From assembly GCA_037447655.1 (NCBI GenBank), contig JBBHKE010000622.1, positions 1 through 22,853 on the forward strand: DNA of 22,853 bases, read 5' to 3'. The translations under genes were made by a program, and so were the position numbers. The notes under the pieces were generated by a model. That model did no database searches. It was not told the DNA's origin and saw nothing but the letters and a program-made list of their open reading frames with translations. This document shows, piece by piece, positions 8,601 to 16,957 of the stretch. Position 1 is the first letter of the stretch. Each line of letters starts with the position of its first letter. This DNA comes from Zygnema cylindricum. Its lineage: Eukaryota > Streptophyta > Zygnematophyceae > Zygnematales > Zygnemataceae.

Positions 8601-8604
8601 AACC
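8591..8604 (-). promoter_or_regulatory. N2 primer binding site, half-tRNA initiator Met type
   Basis: Immediately after the LTR end TTTCA, the minus strand reads GGTTATGGGCCTACC. Fourteen of these 15 bases are complementary to the plant initiator tRNA-Met anticodon arm, the one mismatch being at 8593. Position directly after the LTR supports use as primer site. It contains the ATG that opens gag. Confidence 0.78.
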
Positions 8605-9501
8605 TGAAATTTTGTGGTCTCCATTAACCCACAAAATTAGCACCATATGTAAAGCCTATACGATAATATTTGCCCCTTTCACTTTGTCACTCAATAAATG
8701 CTGCCCACGCACACAAATATTCCAACCACCCTCATCCCTTTGAGGAGAAGACTCCCTTGAGTCAAACGCAAAAAAAATCACTGAATTTGCTCCCCTGAGC
8801 AGCAAGTTATGGCTGGCCAAAGATGGCCTATAAATACAAAGGTCATCTAGAGAGAGGAGCCTATAACACGCTAAGTCTTTTAACCCCTACTCACAAATAC
8901 CTACTACTCTACCCTAGGCCAATCAAAAAAGTGTAAAGTACAAGAAGGTACATTCGCCGATTGTACTTTTTGTACGGGCTTTGTACAAGATGGCCTTCTA
9001 GTTGACACTTGTCAACTTGGGAGCCATCATTCCTCCTCCCATCCTTTCCGACGTCCAATTATGTGGCGCCACGGGGCACTACGCGCCGCTATGTTTTCGA
9101 AAGGCGTCAAAGATTCATTTGGGTTTGGCAGGGGCGACAGCGTTTGTTCGATAATGTATTTTACACGGTAAGATTCGCGTCCGCGAGCGTCGTTTCATTA
9201 TAGATGACGTTTCGTCAATTTTGGTATGTTTAAGTGAAAGTGACGTTTTGTGTAACAATTTAATTAATTACGGAACCACATACATGTATCTTTTGATTAA
9301 CACCTAAATGGTTTAGGCGAATGTCTGCATAGTACTCTGCAAACCAAGGTTCAAATTGTGTTTATGGCAATATTTTGGTAATTATCAATCTGTCTCCCAG
9401 TCTGCTTGTTTCTTTCTGACTATGGCGGCAACCACGGTGACTCTCTCTCTCTCTTCACTCTATAGTCTAAATTAAAAAGTGAATAATAATTATTTTCAAC
9501 A
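8605..9501 (-). repeat. N2 5' LTR (right copy)
   Basis: This is a direct repeat of 6494-7392. On the plus strand it starts TGAAATTTTGTGGTCTCC and ends TTTTCAACA. It includes the plus-strand CCTATAAATACAAAGG near 8830, a (CT)n run at about 9440-9455 and the tRNA-like segment at 9298-9359. The frame at 9009-9203 (+) is not kept in the left copy and is not called. Confidence 0.93.
9298..9359 (+). repeat. tRNA-like segment, second LTR copy
   Basis: This is the counterpart of 7184-7244. It reads CCTAAATGGTTTAGGCG, then GTCTGCATAGTACTCTGC and CCAAGGTTCAAATTG. The B-box-like part is closer to consensus here in its first seven bases (GGTTCAA). Confidence 0.5.
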
Positions 9502-9506
9502 CAACA
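9502..9506. repeat. target site duplication, right copy (N2)
   Basis: CAACA, identical to 6489-6493. On the minus strand it is TGTTG within the codons of the interrupted RNase H. Confidence 0.85.
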
Positions 9507-9792
9507 TTTCCTTTATCCAAACTGAAGCTTGGGATGCATGACACGCGGTTATATATTTTGCTTCCGTGAAACTTAACGTGATAGTTGGTTGGAGGCTCGA
9601 ACTCCATGAGATTGCCACCATACAGAAAACAAAAGCGTATCTTGGAATATAATTCGTCTTATCAAAATCCCCTCCCCAATCGGAATCGCAATAGCCATTG
9701 CACTCTAGCGAATCGCCAGATTTGTATGTCAAGCCAATTTCCATTGTACTTGGAAGATATGGAAAGATTCGCTTGACCGCCTCCCAACTGAC
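9507..9792 (-). pseudogene. pol (RH): outer element RNase H, N-terminal part
   Basis: The minus-strand frame reads WEAVKRIFPYLPSTMEIGL, then GYCDSDWGGDFDKTNY (first catalytic Asp in 'GYxDxDWxGDxD'), then ISWSSSLQPTITLSFTEAKY (Glu of 'STxEAEY') and SVWIKEML, where N2 cuts in. The acidic residues are present. The frame is open through this half. An open frame appears to continue a few codons into the N2 LTR, but that is coincidental. Confidence 0.92.
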
Positions 9793-9864
9793 TTTTTTGG
9801 CAGTTGGCATTTTGGCGCTTGGCAAAACTTTTTTGGCACTTAGCATTTTAGCGCTTGGCAAAAT
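9793..9864 (-). repeat. 36-bp tandem duplication at the RT/RNase H junction
   Basis: Two adjacent 36-base units (9793-9828 and 9829-9864) share TTTTTTGGCA, then GCATTTT, then GCGCTTGGCAAAA, with four differences. In the minus frame they give a repeated (S/T)AK(K/M)-type peptide. They coincide with a shift of reading frame between RT (ends QALKC and a stop near 9840) and RNase H. Confidence 0.85.
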
Positions 9865-10790
9865 CGACTAACCACTGATATGTTTGCTGAAATATCTGGT
9901 CGTGTACCTACACTAAGGTACATAAGACTCCCAATCGCCTCACGATATGGGAAATCAACCGTTGGCTCGTCATCACATTTTTGTATTTGTAATTTTGAGT
10001 CCAAAGGTGTTAAAATAGGTTTCGCATCTATTATAGAAAACCTTATTAATACTTGGCGGTAATATTGAGCTTGACTCAATTTTATATTGCCGTTGGCAAA
10101 TCGAACCATTTGGATTCCCAAAATGTACCGTACCTCCCCAAGGTCGGTTACTTTGAAATGTAGGCGCAAGTACACCTTTAACTTGCGGATAAGATTCATG
10201 CCGTCAGATGTCATAATAAAATCGTTGACGTAGATAGAAAATATTGTCTTATGTGCGCCTTTACCTTTAACCTACACGTTAGAATTTGAGATTGTACGGG
10301 TGAAATTGAAGTCGAGTAGGACTTTATGTAGGCGCAGGTACCAAGTTTTGGGCGCCTGCTTCATCCCATAGAGAGATTTACGAAGGCGCCATACTTTTCC
10401 TTTCTGTGACATCACGCCCTTCGGAACTTTTATATAAACTTCTTTTTCAAGCTCGCCATTTAGGAAAGTTATTTCGACATCCATTTGATGGACGTGTTTC
10501 TGTTTTGCGGCCGCAATTGCAATAATCATGCGTAGCGAGTCAAATTTGACCACCGCAGTATATATCTCTGTATAATTATCCCCCTCTCGTTGTAGAAACC
10601 CTTTGTATACAAGTCATGCTTTGTATTTAATTACTTCTCTTGAAGCACCTATTTTTGTTTTGAAAACCCACGTGGCATTAGTTGGTTTTATATCTTTCTG
10701 TAAATTACTTCCTCAAAAGTTCAATTTTCCACAATTGAATTAAATTCCCTCTCCTAAGCCGGTTTCCAGTTAGACTCCCAATCACATGAA
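9865..10790 (-). pseudogene. pol (RT): outer element reverse transcriptase (RVT_2), inactive
   Basis: The minus strand opens with the usual link ('DWxxxWKxAMxxExxS...', near 10740-10790), then WVFKTKIG, a stop at 10614-10616 (CGA to TGA in the 'YKARLVAKGF' block) and LVYKGFLQREGDNYTEIY. The frame 10272-10553 has VKFDSLRMIIAIAAA, MDVEITFLNGELEKEVYIK and LRKSLYGMKQAPKTWY. The catalytic box at 10221-10232 reads YVND where copia elements have YVDD. After it come DLGEVRYILGIQM and GSLMYLSVGTRPDI. Another stop lies between 10214 and 10272. Loss of a metal-binding Asp and the stops make it inactive. Confidence 0.93.
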
Positions 10791-11204
10791 TTTATCGCCT
10801 CCGAGGATGATTGAGGATCTCCGGCTAAATTAGTGCATAATGATTGCTATAAAATTAAATCTGATTCTTTCGAATCGAAGATAAAATACTGGGAATTTTC
10901 AATAAAACCGACCGGTAGCACCTTTTTTTTTTCAATTTCAATCAATTTTCCACTTGATTTAGAGCTCTCTAATTTTTTAGTATTTGTAGATATCGAGAGT
11001 CATGAGTGGTGTCACTTCGATTGTCATTTTCAATTAAAGGAATTTCTTTTAATCAGGTCGAGATTTCTTTGAATTGTCTTTTGAATTATTTTCCAAATCG
11101 GAATCCGATTCATCAATGTCTGGAAATGCTTAGATCAAATGCATTTCATGGAAGTCCAAATTCCATTTAATTTCTCCGATAAATGAATTTCGGATTGCAA
11201 ATCT
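10791..11204 (-). pseudogene. pol: outer element pol linker between integrase and RT
   Basis: This is the expected variable region between the integrase core and RT. It is full of stops in all minus frames, and only scattered Ser/Asp/Glu-rich stretches are recognisable, such as DIDESDSD. The plus-strand frame at 10833-11072 has no features and is taken as a shadow. Confidence 0.65.
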
Positions 11205-12179
11205 TCATGGAAATCCACATTTCGGGATTCCTCTACCATGTGACGAATTGATCAAATACTCGATATAAATTTCCTTTTGAACTATATCCGATAAAAGTTC
11301 CCGGCCAACTCTTTGGTGCAAATTTGCCTTATCAGCTCGGCATCCGCAAATATAGAGATGATAAATAGTCTGATTTTGTCCATTCCAATGCTCATAAGGT
11401 GTCTTCTCTCCGGAAATTGAAATAAGACAACGATTGCAAATATAGTTGGCAGCTAATATCGCATCTCCCCATAAGAACATTTTGTTCCCGGAAGAGTATA
11501 CCATAGCACGAACCATTTTTTGTAATGTTCGATTTTACCTCTCGGCTACACCATTTGATTCAAGAAAGTATGAAGCAGTGAATTGTTGCCTAATTCCCCA
11601 CTCCTCACAATAATTCTCGAAAATTACAAACTCTCCACCGTTATCCGATCGAACCGATTTTAATTTTCGATTGGATTGTCTTTGAACCATGATATTCCAT
11701 TTTTTGAATTTTCCAAAGGCAACGGATTTGTTGTTGAGAAGATAAACCTAAGAAAAACGGGAAAAATCGTCAATAATTACCATGATATATCGATTTCCCC
11801 CAATACTTGCTAGAGTAATATGTCCGCATAAATTGATATGCACGAGCTCCATTGGATTCTTGGATCGATAATTTATGCCTTTGGCCGGATATGGCTTGCG
11901 GATTTGTCGTCCTTGGCTGCACCCCTTGCATCCATTTACCTTTTCCCGAAATATAAGATCAAGACCACGAACACATGATATCTTGATCATTCTCTTCAAA
12001 TATCCCTCGGAGGTATGGCACATTCGATGATGCCACAAGCTTAAGTCTTCTTTGTGAATCCGCTTCTGACTAGATACGCCTCCAATAAGTGAGTTTTTTG
12101 GAGGCCGCCGCCAAAATAAGATGCTGTGGAAGGTGTCGGTCAAAACGTCTTCACCAACGACACCTCTATTTTTCTTCAT
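11205..12179 (-). pseudogene. pol (IN): outer element gag-pre-integrase and integrase, inactive
   Basis: In order on the minus strand: the zinc-binding module LWHHRMCHTSEGYLKRM, ending in CKGC (HHCC type), then MELVHINLCGHI. Copia integrase has Asp where this last segment has Asn (11832-11834), so the first DDE residue is lost. IIDDFSRFS is followed by a TAG (11748-11750). Then come VRSDNGGEFV (second Asp kept) and NGVAER, a TAA (11535-11537) and NRTLQ (Glu kept). The core ends with LWGDAILAANYICNR and a 'TPYEHW' block. Three separate lesions, plus a frameshift from the protease frame near 12170, make it non-functional. It would have inserted the cDNA into the nuclear genome. Confidence 0.93.
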
Positions 12180-12470
12180 AATTTGTATGGTATCGTTGCT
12201 GTGCGAAATGACACCGCACCCGGTTCGTTGAATCTGCAGTATAGATTGTAAGTTTGTTGTACTGTTGGGAATAAATATGACGCTCTTTAGTTTCGTTAAT
12301 TGAATTTACGCCGTCAGGTTCGTACGTAATGAAATGTAAAGGTAGAGTACCTACTATACCTATGTGGATCAGTTGGCCACTTGCCACAAATATGCGTTTC
12401 AGAGTAGTAAAGTGACGCATATCTCAAAATAGCGACGCACCAGAATCAATTACCCACTCCACTTCTTTGG
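12180..12470 (-). pseudogene. pol (PR): outer element aspartic protease
   Basis: The minus strand reads EVEWVIDSGASLF, with the retroviral-type active site DSGA (Asp codon at 12445-12447). A TGA follows, then in the same frame MRHFTTLKRIFVASG, which sits where copia proteases have 'HMTxxxxxF'. The protease would have cut the gag-pol polyprotein. A frameshift near 12170 separates it from the gag-pre-integrase frame. Confidence 0.85.
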
Positions 12471-13926
12471 TGTCGAGGTCATCAGACGTTAAAGAAAGGT
12501 TAAAAATAGAGAACATTTGAGCGCTTTTCTCTCCTCTTTCAAAATTCGTGAAGAAATTTCCATGGTCGCCGCCTCGTCTCCATTGGCCGCCACCTCTTCC
12601 ACCATTTCGACCGCCTCCGCGTCCACCTTGACGGTCGCCACGACCACCACCGCCACCATTGAGTAAAGAGAGAGAATGAGTGGAGATGTGGCCCAACTTT
12701 CCACAAAAGTATCACTCTTTGTCTTTATCTGGACATGTGGAAGATCCATGGCCGGTTTGTTTACACCTTAAGCATGTCATATTCTCAATCTGCGGTTTTT
12801 GATTTCTATTTTGTTGATTTCTAGGACCTCCATTTCCTCTAGGACTACCACCTCTACCGCCCCATTTGCCACGGAGAAAATTAAGTTCCGTGGCATTGGG
12901 TGAGGTTACATTTAAGGTTCTTGAATCTTTTGGTCCTCTTGAATCTTTAGCCTTTTCTTCTACAGTTTTAAGATAATTGACTGCAAAATCATATGTGCAA
13001 TTTTCACGAATTTGTAAAATTTTCCTTAAATGAAGCATTTTATCCGGAAGTGCGTTTAATAGAACGATGACTTTAACTTCATCCATGATGACTCTAACGT
13101 TGTTTAGAAGGTGTTCTATGATAATATTGTAGCCTTTTATAGCCTCATCTATGGATTCATTTGATTTAATTTTAAATTGCATGAACTCTCCAAATATTTG
13201 TTGCCCCTTATTTTGGGCACTTTTCTCAAATTGATTCTCAAGCAATCTTCAACATTCATGGGCAGATCCGTGAGTGAGGAAGTGGTCGTGGATGGATGGG
13301 GCACATGATTGCATGAATCCATCAATGGCCGCAAGGTTCTTCCTCTTCCACGTCCTCCGAGCTTTCCGATCAATGTCCGGAAGCATCTCCTCACCAATAA
13401 CCACCTTCCATAGATGGCGTAACATCAATTGAGTTTTGATGTACTTCTTCCAAGAAGCGTAATTACTTCCATTGAAGACGACCGATTTCCCCGGCATAGA
13501 ATAAAAGTTATCCTGTCTATCTTCTTTGTCCAAATCGGAGTCATTGTCGACGAAAAACTTTCCCTTTTCCGAGATATTTCTTTGGGGCATCGTGTCATCC
13601 TCTCCAATGGAATCATCACCATTCGGATTGGGCTCCGGATTTCCTCGAACCGTTTTGGGTTTTTTTTTGGTCGATATCCGAGAATCGTTGCTCCATAAGA
13701 ATGAGGAGCTTTTCAAACTGTGAGCTTAACGTTTCCCGGCAACATCGCTTCCACCACTAGTCTCTTGCTTGAGAGACACAAGTGGAGGAGGAACATTAAA
13801 ACTGAAACTTGCCTCGGCAGGGGGATCCTGTGGATCCTCAGTTTCCAATGGAGTGAAGGAAGTTGAGGAAGGAGTAAATGGGGAAGACTTATTTTTGTTC
13901 TTCCCCATGGCGTCTACACTTGCCAC
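12471..13926 (-). pseudogene. gag: outer element gag (UBN2 type, CCHC knuckle, Gly/Arg-rich tail)
   Basis: The frame starts MASVDAMGKNKNKSS at 13926, about 25 bp inside the primer site. It continues in one frame with single stops at about 13725 (TAA) and 13246 (TGA). FNGSNYASWKKYIKTQL is the conserved gag opening, and the UBN2 core follows (12712-13245, with VLLNALPDKM and LRKIL). CLRCKQTGHGSSTC at about 12737-12780 is an intact CX2CX4HX4C knuckle. A second knuckle-like string begins after the stop (YFCGKLGHISTHS), with its first Cys codon a TGA and its last Cys now Ser. The Gly/Arg-rich run (about 12560-12670) is RGG-like and may aid RNA binding. About 485 codons, longer than many copia gags. 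Confidence 0.9.
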
Positions 13927-13951
13927 TTTTGGAACTTAAAAGTGAAGCACT

Positions 13952-13968
13952 TACCTGCTTTGATACCA
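13952..13968 (-). promoter_or_regulatory. outer element primer binding site, tRNA-iMet 3' end
   Basis: On the minus strand, two bases after the LTR end (TTTCA), comes TGGTATCAAAGCAGGT. It matches the standard plant copia site TGGTATCAGAGC complementary to the initiator tRNA-Met 3' end, with one substitution and one missing base. This is the conventional primer type, unlike N1 and N2. Confidence 0.9.
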
Positions 13969-13970
13969 AT

Positions 13971-14477
13971 TGAAAGAAATACCACCGAGATGGTATGCAG
14001 CGGAAGAAATAAAATAAACACACAATTGGCCAAAAAAATAGCTTTATATAAAAAGATGGCCGAAGCCTTTTTACAAGGCTTTTCCCTTTCCTCTCACTCT
14101 TCGCTTTTTACTCTATCTATCCCAAGATAATGTAAACTGTAATACTAATCTGCAGCAACACAAACAAACAACTTAAATAGCATCCTATCTAACGTGCAGT
14201 GCATGATAGGTAAGAAGCAAAGGTAGCGTCACTAGAAGGAAGACTCGAAGGAAGAAGAAACCGCGCAAAAGAGTGCAGTCGTGCTTTTCTCCTTCGAGAA
14301 GAGAAGAGAAGAAAAGAGAAGGTTTCGTGTGAACTGTTCCACGAAACTTCGTATGAATATTGTCGTGCGCCGTACGCGCACGAAAGGTCAAACGTACGAA
14401 ATCATAAAGTGACGTTGACGCGAACCGAAATATCCCGCGCGTCCAATATATGATGATTCTCAAATTAAATCGTAATT
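13971..14477 (-). repeat. outer element 5' LTR (intact copy)
   Basis: This 507-bp LTR runs on the plus strand from TGAAAGAAATACC to an edge aligned with GCAACA of the other copy, here decayed to GTAATT. It matches 145-339 followed by 5890-6199 and shows what the interrupted LTR looked like. Open frames within it, such as 14185-14463, are not supported in the second copy. Confidence 0.9.
14042..14054 (-). promoter_or_regulatory. candidate TATA box of outer LTR
   Basis: CTTTATATAAAAA on the plus strand gives TTTTTATATAAAG on the minus strand, the sense direction of the element. The other LTR copy has CTTTATGTAAAAA. It lies in the LTR, but no transcription start can be confirmed. Confidence 0.4.
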
Positions 14478-14482
14478 ATTAT
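14478..14482. repeat. target site duplication, right copy (outer element O)
   Basis: ATTAT, identical to 140-144. See the caution there about the (ATT)-rich surroundings. Confidence 0.5.
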
Positions 14483-14965
14483 TATTTATTTTCATAATTG
14501 CTATTATTATTATTGTTTATTGACATTGCTATCATTATTAGTATTATTCTTATATTCATTAAGATTATAGTACGATTATTTATTATTAGAGTTATCTATT
14601 ATTCTGATAGTTATTATTTACTATTATTATTTTTTATTAGTATTATTATCTATTGCTAACATTATACATTAGACTTATTAAATATAGTACTAGGATACTG
14701 AATATTAGGTAGTAATCAATTATTAATTATTAGTCATTAAGTGTAAAAAAATAATTATTAAGTATTAACTATAAGTTAGTAATAATTATGTAGAAATAAA
14801 ATTTATTAATTATTAAATGTTGTGTATTGATTATTAGATATTGTTTATTACTAATTAAGTTTTTATTATTGAATATTAGTATTTAGTATTAATTATTAAT
14901 TATTACGTCTTAAGTATTAATTGTTAATTAATCATAATACATTAATTATTAATCATTAAGTAAAA
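14483..14965. repeat. TTA/ATT-rich low-complexity sequence
   Basis: Degenerate (TTA)n/(ATT)n sequence with almost no G or C and no coding potential. It probably was the target region into which the outer element inserted. Confidence 0.85.
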
Positions 14966-14969
14966 ATTT

Positions 14970-15115
14970 CTACCCCCTCCTCGGTCCCCACCCTTTCTGT
15001 TTTTATTTCAACTTTTCCTTTTCCCTCTCCCACTCTCTCTCTTGCCTTCGTCTCCCTCTCTCTTTGTTTCCCCTCTCTCCCCCACTCCACGTTTCCCCCT
15101 CTTTTTTTTTCGACC
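14970..15115. repeat. polypyrimidine tract
   Basis: About 145 bp of nearly unbroken C and T on the plus strand (CTCCTCGGTCCC, CCCTCTCCCACTCTCTCT and similar). Smaller tracts of the same kind lie at about 16030-16090 and 17055-17150, and a far larger one at 21975-22748. No gene. Confidence 0.8.
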
Positions 15116-15295
15116 ATACACTCATATAAATTTCTATAATCATAATTTATATGCCAAAAATAAAAATAGAAATACTAATAAAAAAATTATCTTTTAAAAC
15201 GTTAAAAAGAGTTTGTTAAATGGTGAACTATCGTTTGCAACAAACAATGTCGATTTAGACATTTTTTATGCGTAACCCAACAATAGTGTCATTTG

Positions 15296-15380
15296 TCTTA
15301 CAAATTTTGGAGGGATCTTAGTCGACCGATGGACGATGGAATGGTGCCACTCAACAAGTTTCGAGATAGATCTCTATGAT
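15296..15380 (+). repeat. diverged direct repeat, copy A
   Basis: Shares with 16872-16957 the words TCTTACAA, TTGGAGGGAT, CGACCGATGGAC, ATGGAATG, CCACTCAAC and TAGATCTCT, about 75% identical by eye over 85 bp. One plus-strand frame gives DRWTMEWCHSTS, similar to copy B. It is not a transposon family I recognise. Confidence 0.7.
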
Positions 15381-16871
15381 ACCAGGTGTTCACAAAACTA
15401 ATCAATAAGAAAATTTGAAAAGAATTATCAAGGAAAAAACAACAATAGTAATTTGAAAAGATCTCACATAATCATATTTGCATGTATGCACACTCATTTT
15501 TTCCCTTCTTTAGTTTTTTACATTACGTCAATCAATGAAAAGAAATAAAAGAAATACAAATAAACTTGACTAAATTTCAACAATATATAACGATATTTCA
15601 ATTAGATGATAAAACAAATATGTAAACTACGTACACTATATAACATATCGAATTTTAAATGAAAAAAAAAACATGTTTCCTCACCATTTCCTCCATACCT
15701 ACATACGCATACGCATAATGAATATATGTGCATGTATACCTTCTCACTACCATCCCTCTTTTGCTTCACACAATTTATTATATTTCAAATGACTAAATTA
15801 AAAAAATAAAACAAAAAGATGGTAGACAACAAAAATTTATTGTTGTTCATACGTAGAGGAATCAAAACAAAAATTGCAAATGTTCCTACACTACACGGGT
15901 CTTATCAATTATTTGAACCCCCTCCTTCCATTGCACTAAAATACAATTGCAAAGAAAAAAAAAACATCAAACTATAGAAGGTCAATGACACGTTCTTTAA
16001 AAACACGGTATGCATTTCAAAATCACAAAATCTTTTCTCCGCAGCCTCTCCCCTTGCCGACACAACCCCACCCGCCCTCGCTTCCCTTTTATTTTCTTCC
16101 ATGAGTTCTTTTAACTTTCTATGATTAAATTTTCTTAAATTCAGACAAATAACTAACAAAAGATTTTTACAACAACAAAGAAATTAAAAAAAAGAAAATC
16201 TTCCATATTTGTGTCAAATCTAAAGAAAATCGGTTTAGCTATTTTTTCATTAAAAATAACAAGTCTTATTTATTAAGATCAGGTTTTATATGTTTTCGTG
16301 GTTGTAGATTACCGTCATTCAACATAAGTAATCCTTGTTTGATATTGTTTTTTAGTTAACATCATTATATATTATATGTTATTACATCTATTATTAACTT
16401 GCCCCACCACATCCATCTCTTACACTAACGAGTCACCTTTATTTCTATAATTATAATTCTATTTATATATAATAAAGCAAATAAAAACGCTTTGTATGAT
16501 AAAATTATATTATTTCCAAACAAAATGACTTTGCTTTACAAATGTGAAATCTTAAATGTCCACATAAAACATTAAGAGAAAGGTTTTCATTTTACAAATG
16601 GTTAGCATTATTTATTGATTTCAAATACTTTCTTATTCATAGTTACTACTATTAATGATGTTTTTTTTTCATTCTAGTTTGAAATTTCATTATTTTTTTG
16701 TAAATTATAATTTTATTATTTTTAATAATTAGCTACTTTAACAGTTAACTCATTGCGATTATTCATCATCTGTTTATTTTAATGTTATATTTTATGATCT
16801 TAACCTTTTCGCAAGGAAACTTTTCTATTGGAAGTTCACTTTTGATGCGTATCACAACCATACGGCGATGT

Positions 16872-16957
16872 ATCTTACAAGTATTGGAGGGATGACAGCC
16901 GACCGATGGACAATGGAATGCTTCCACTCAACTGGTTTGATCCTAGATCTCTGTGAC
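16872..16957 (+). repeat. diverged direct repeat, copy B
   Basis: This is the partner of 15296-15380. The plus-strand frame from about 16868 stays open for roughly 59 codons (MYLTSIGGMTADRWTMECFH...), with the peptide DRWTMExxHST common to both copies. It could be a duplicated fragment of an old coding sequence or of an unknown repeat. Confidence 0.65.

Larger units (their letters stand above)
6494..9501 (-). mobile_element. nested gag-only LTR retrotransposon N2 (TR-GAG type), inserted in RNase H of O
   Basis: Direct repeats of about 898 bp (6494-7392 and 8605-9501) bound a 1.2 kb interior. On the minus strand the LTR starts TGTTGAAAAT and ends AATTTCA. A half-tRNA primer site (8591-8604) follows the 5' LTR, then gag with UBN2 and a CCHC knuckle, then a polypurine tract (7393-7404). 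After the knuckle the frame ends in an acidic tail with a stop, leaving only about 110 bp before the 3' LTR, so there is no room for pol. This fits the described plant class of terminal-repeat retrotransposons with a GAG domain (TR-GAG). The 5-bp CAACA duplications are exact. The gag itself is now broken. Confidence 0.92.
145..14477 (-). mobile_element. outer Ty1/copia LTR retrotransposon (element O), decayed and hosting two nested insertions
   Basis: Read on the minus strand, the element runs 5' LTR (13971-14477), tRNA-Met primer site, gag, protease, integrase, reverse transcriptase, RNase H, polypurine tract and 3' LTR (5890-6199 plus 145-339). IN before RT is the Ty1/copia order. Without N1 (340-5889), N2 (6494-9501) and their duplicated target bases it is about 5.8 kb, normal for plant copia elements. 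The coding part carries several in-frame stops and frameshifts, so it cannot be autonomous. Both insertions postdate O because each interrupts one of its recognisable parts, the 3' LTR and RNase H. The element has the typical plant composition of UBN2-type gag, CCHC knuckle and gag-pre-integrase. Confidence 0.93.

Noticed and set aside
6502-9501. N2 LTR edge at TGTGGTCTCC (6502 and 8613)
   Set aside because: With that edge the target duplications do not match. Moving the edge 8 bases out gives TG/CA-type ends, a primer site directly adjacent and exact CAACA duplications.
15905-16159. 84-aa minus-strand frame
   Set aside because: No recognisable domain, isolated in AT-rich DNA, expected by chance.
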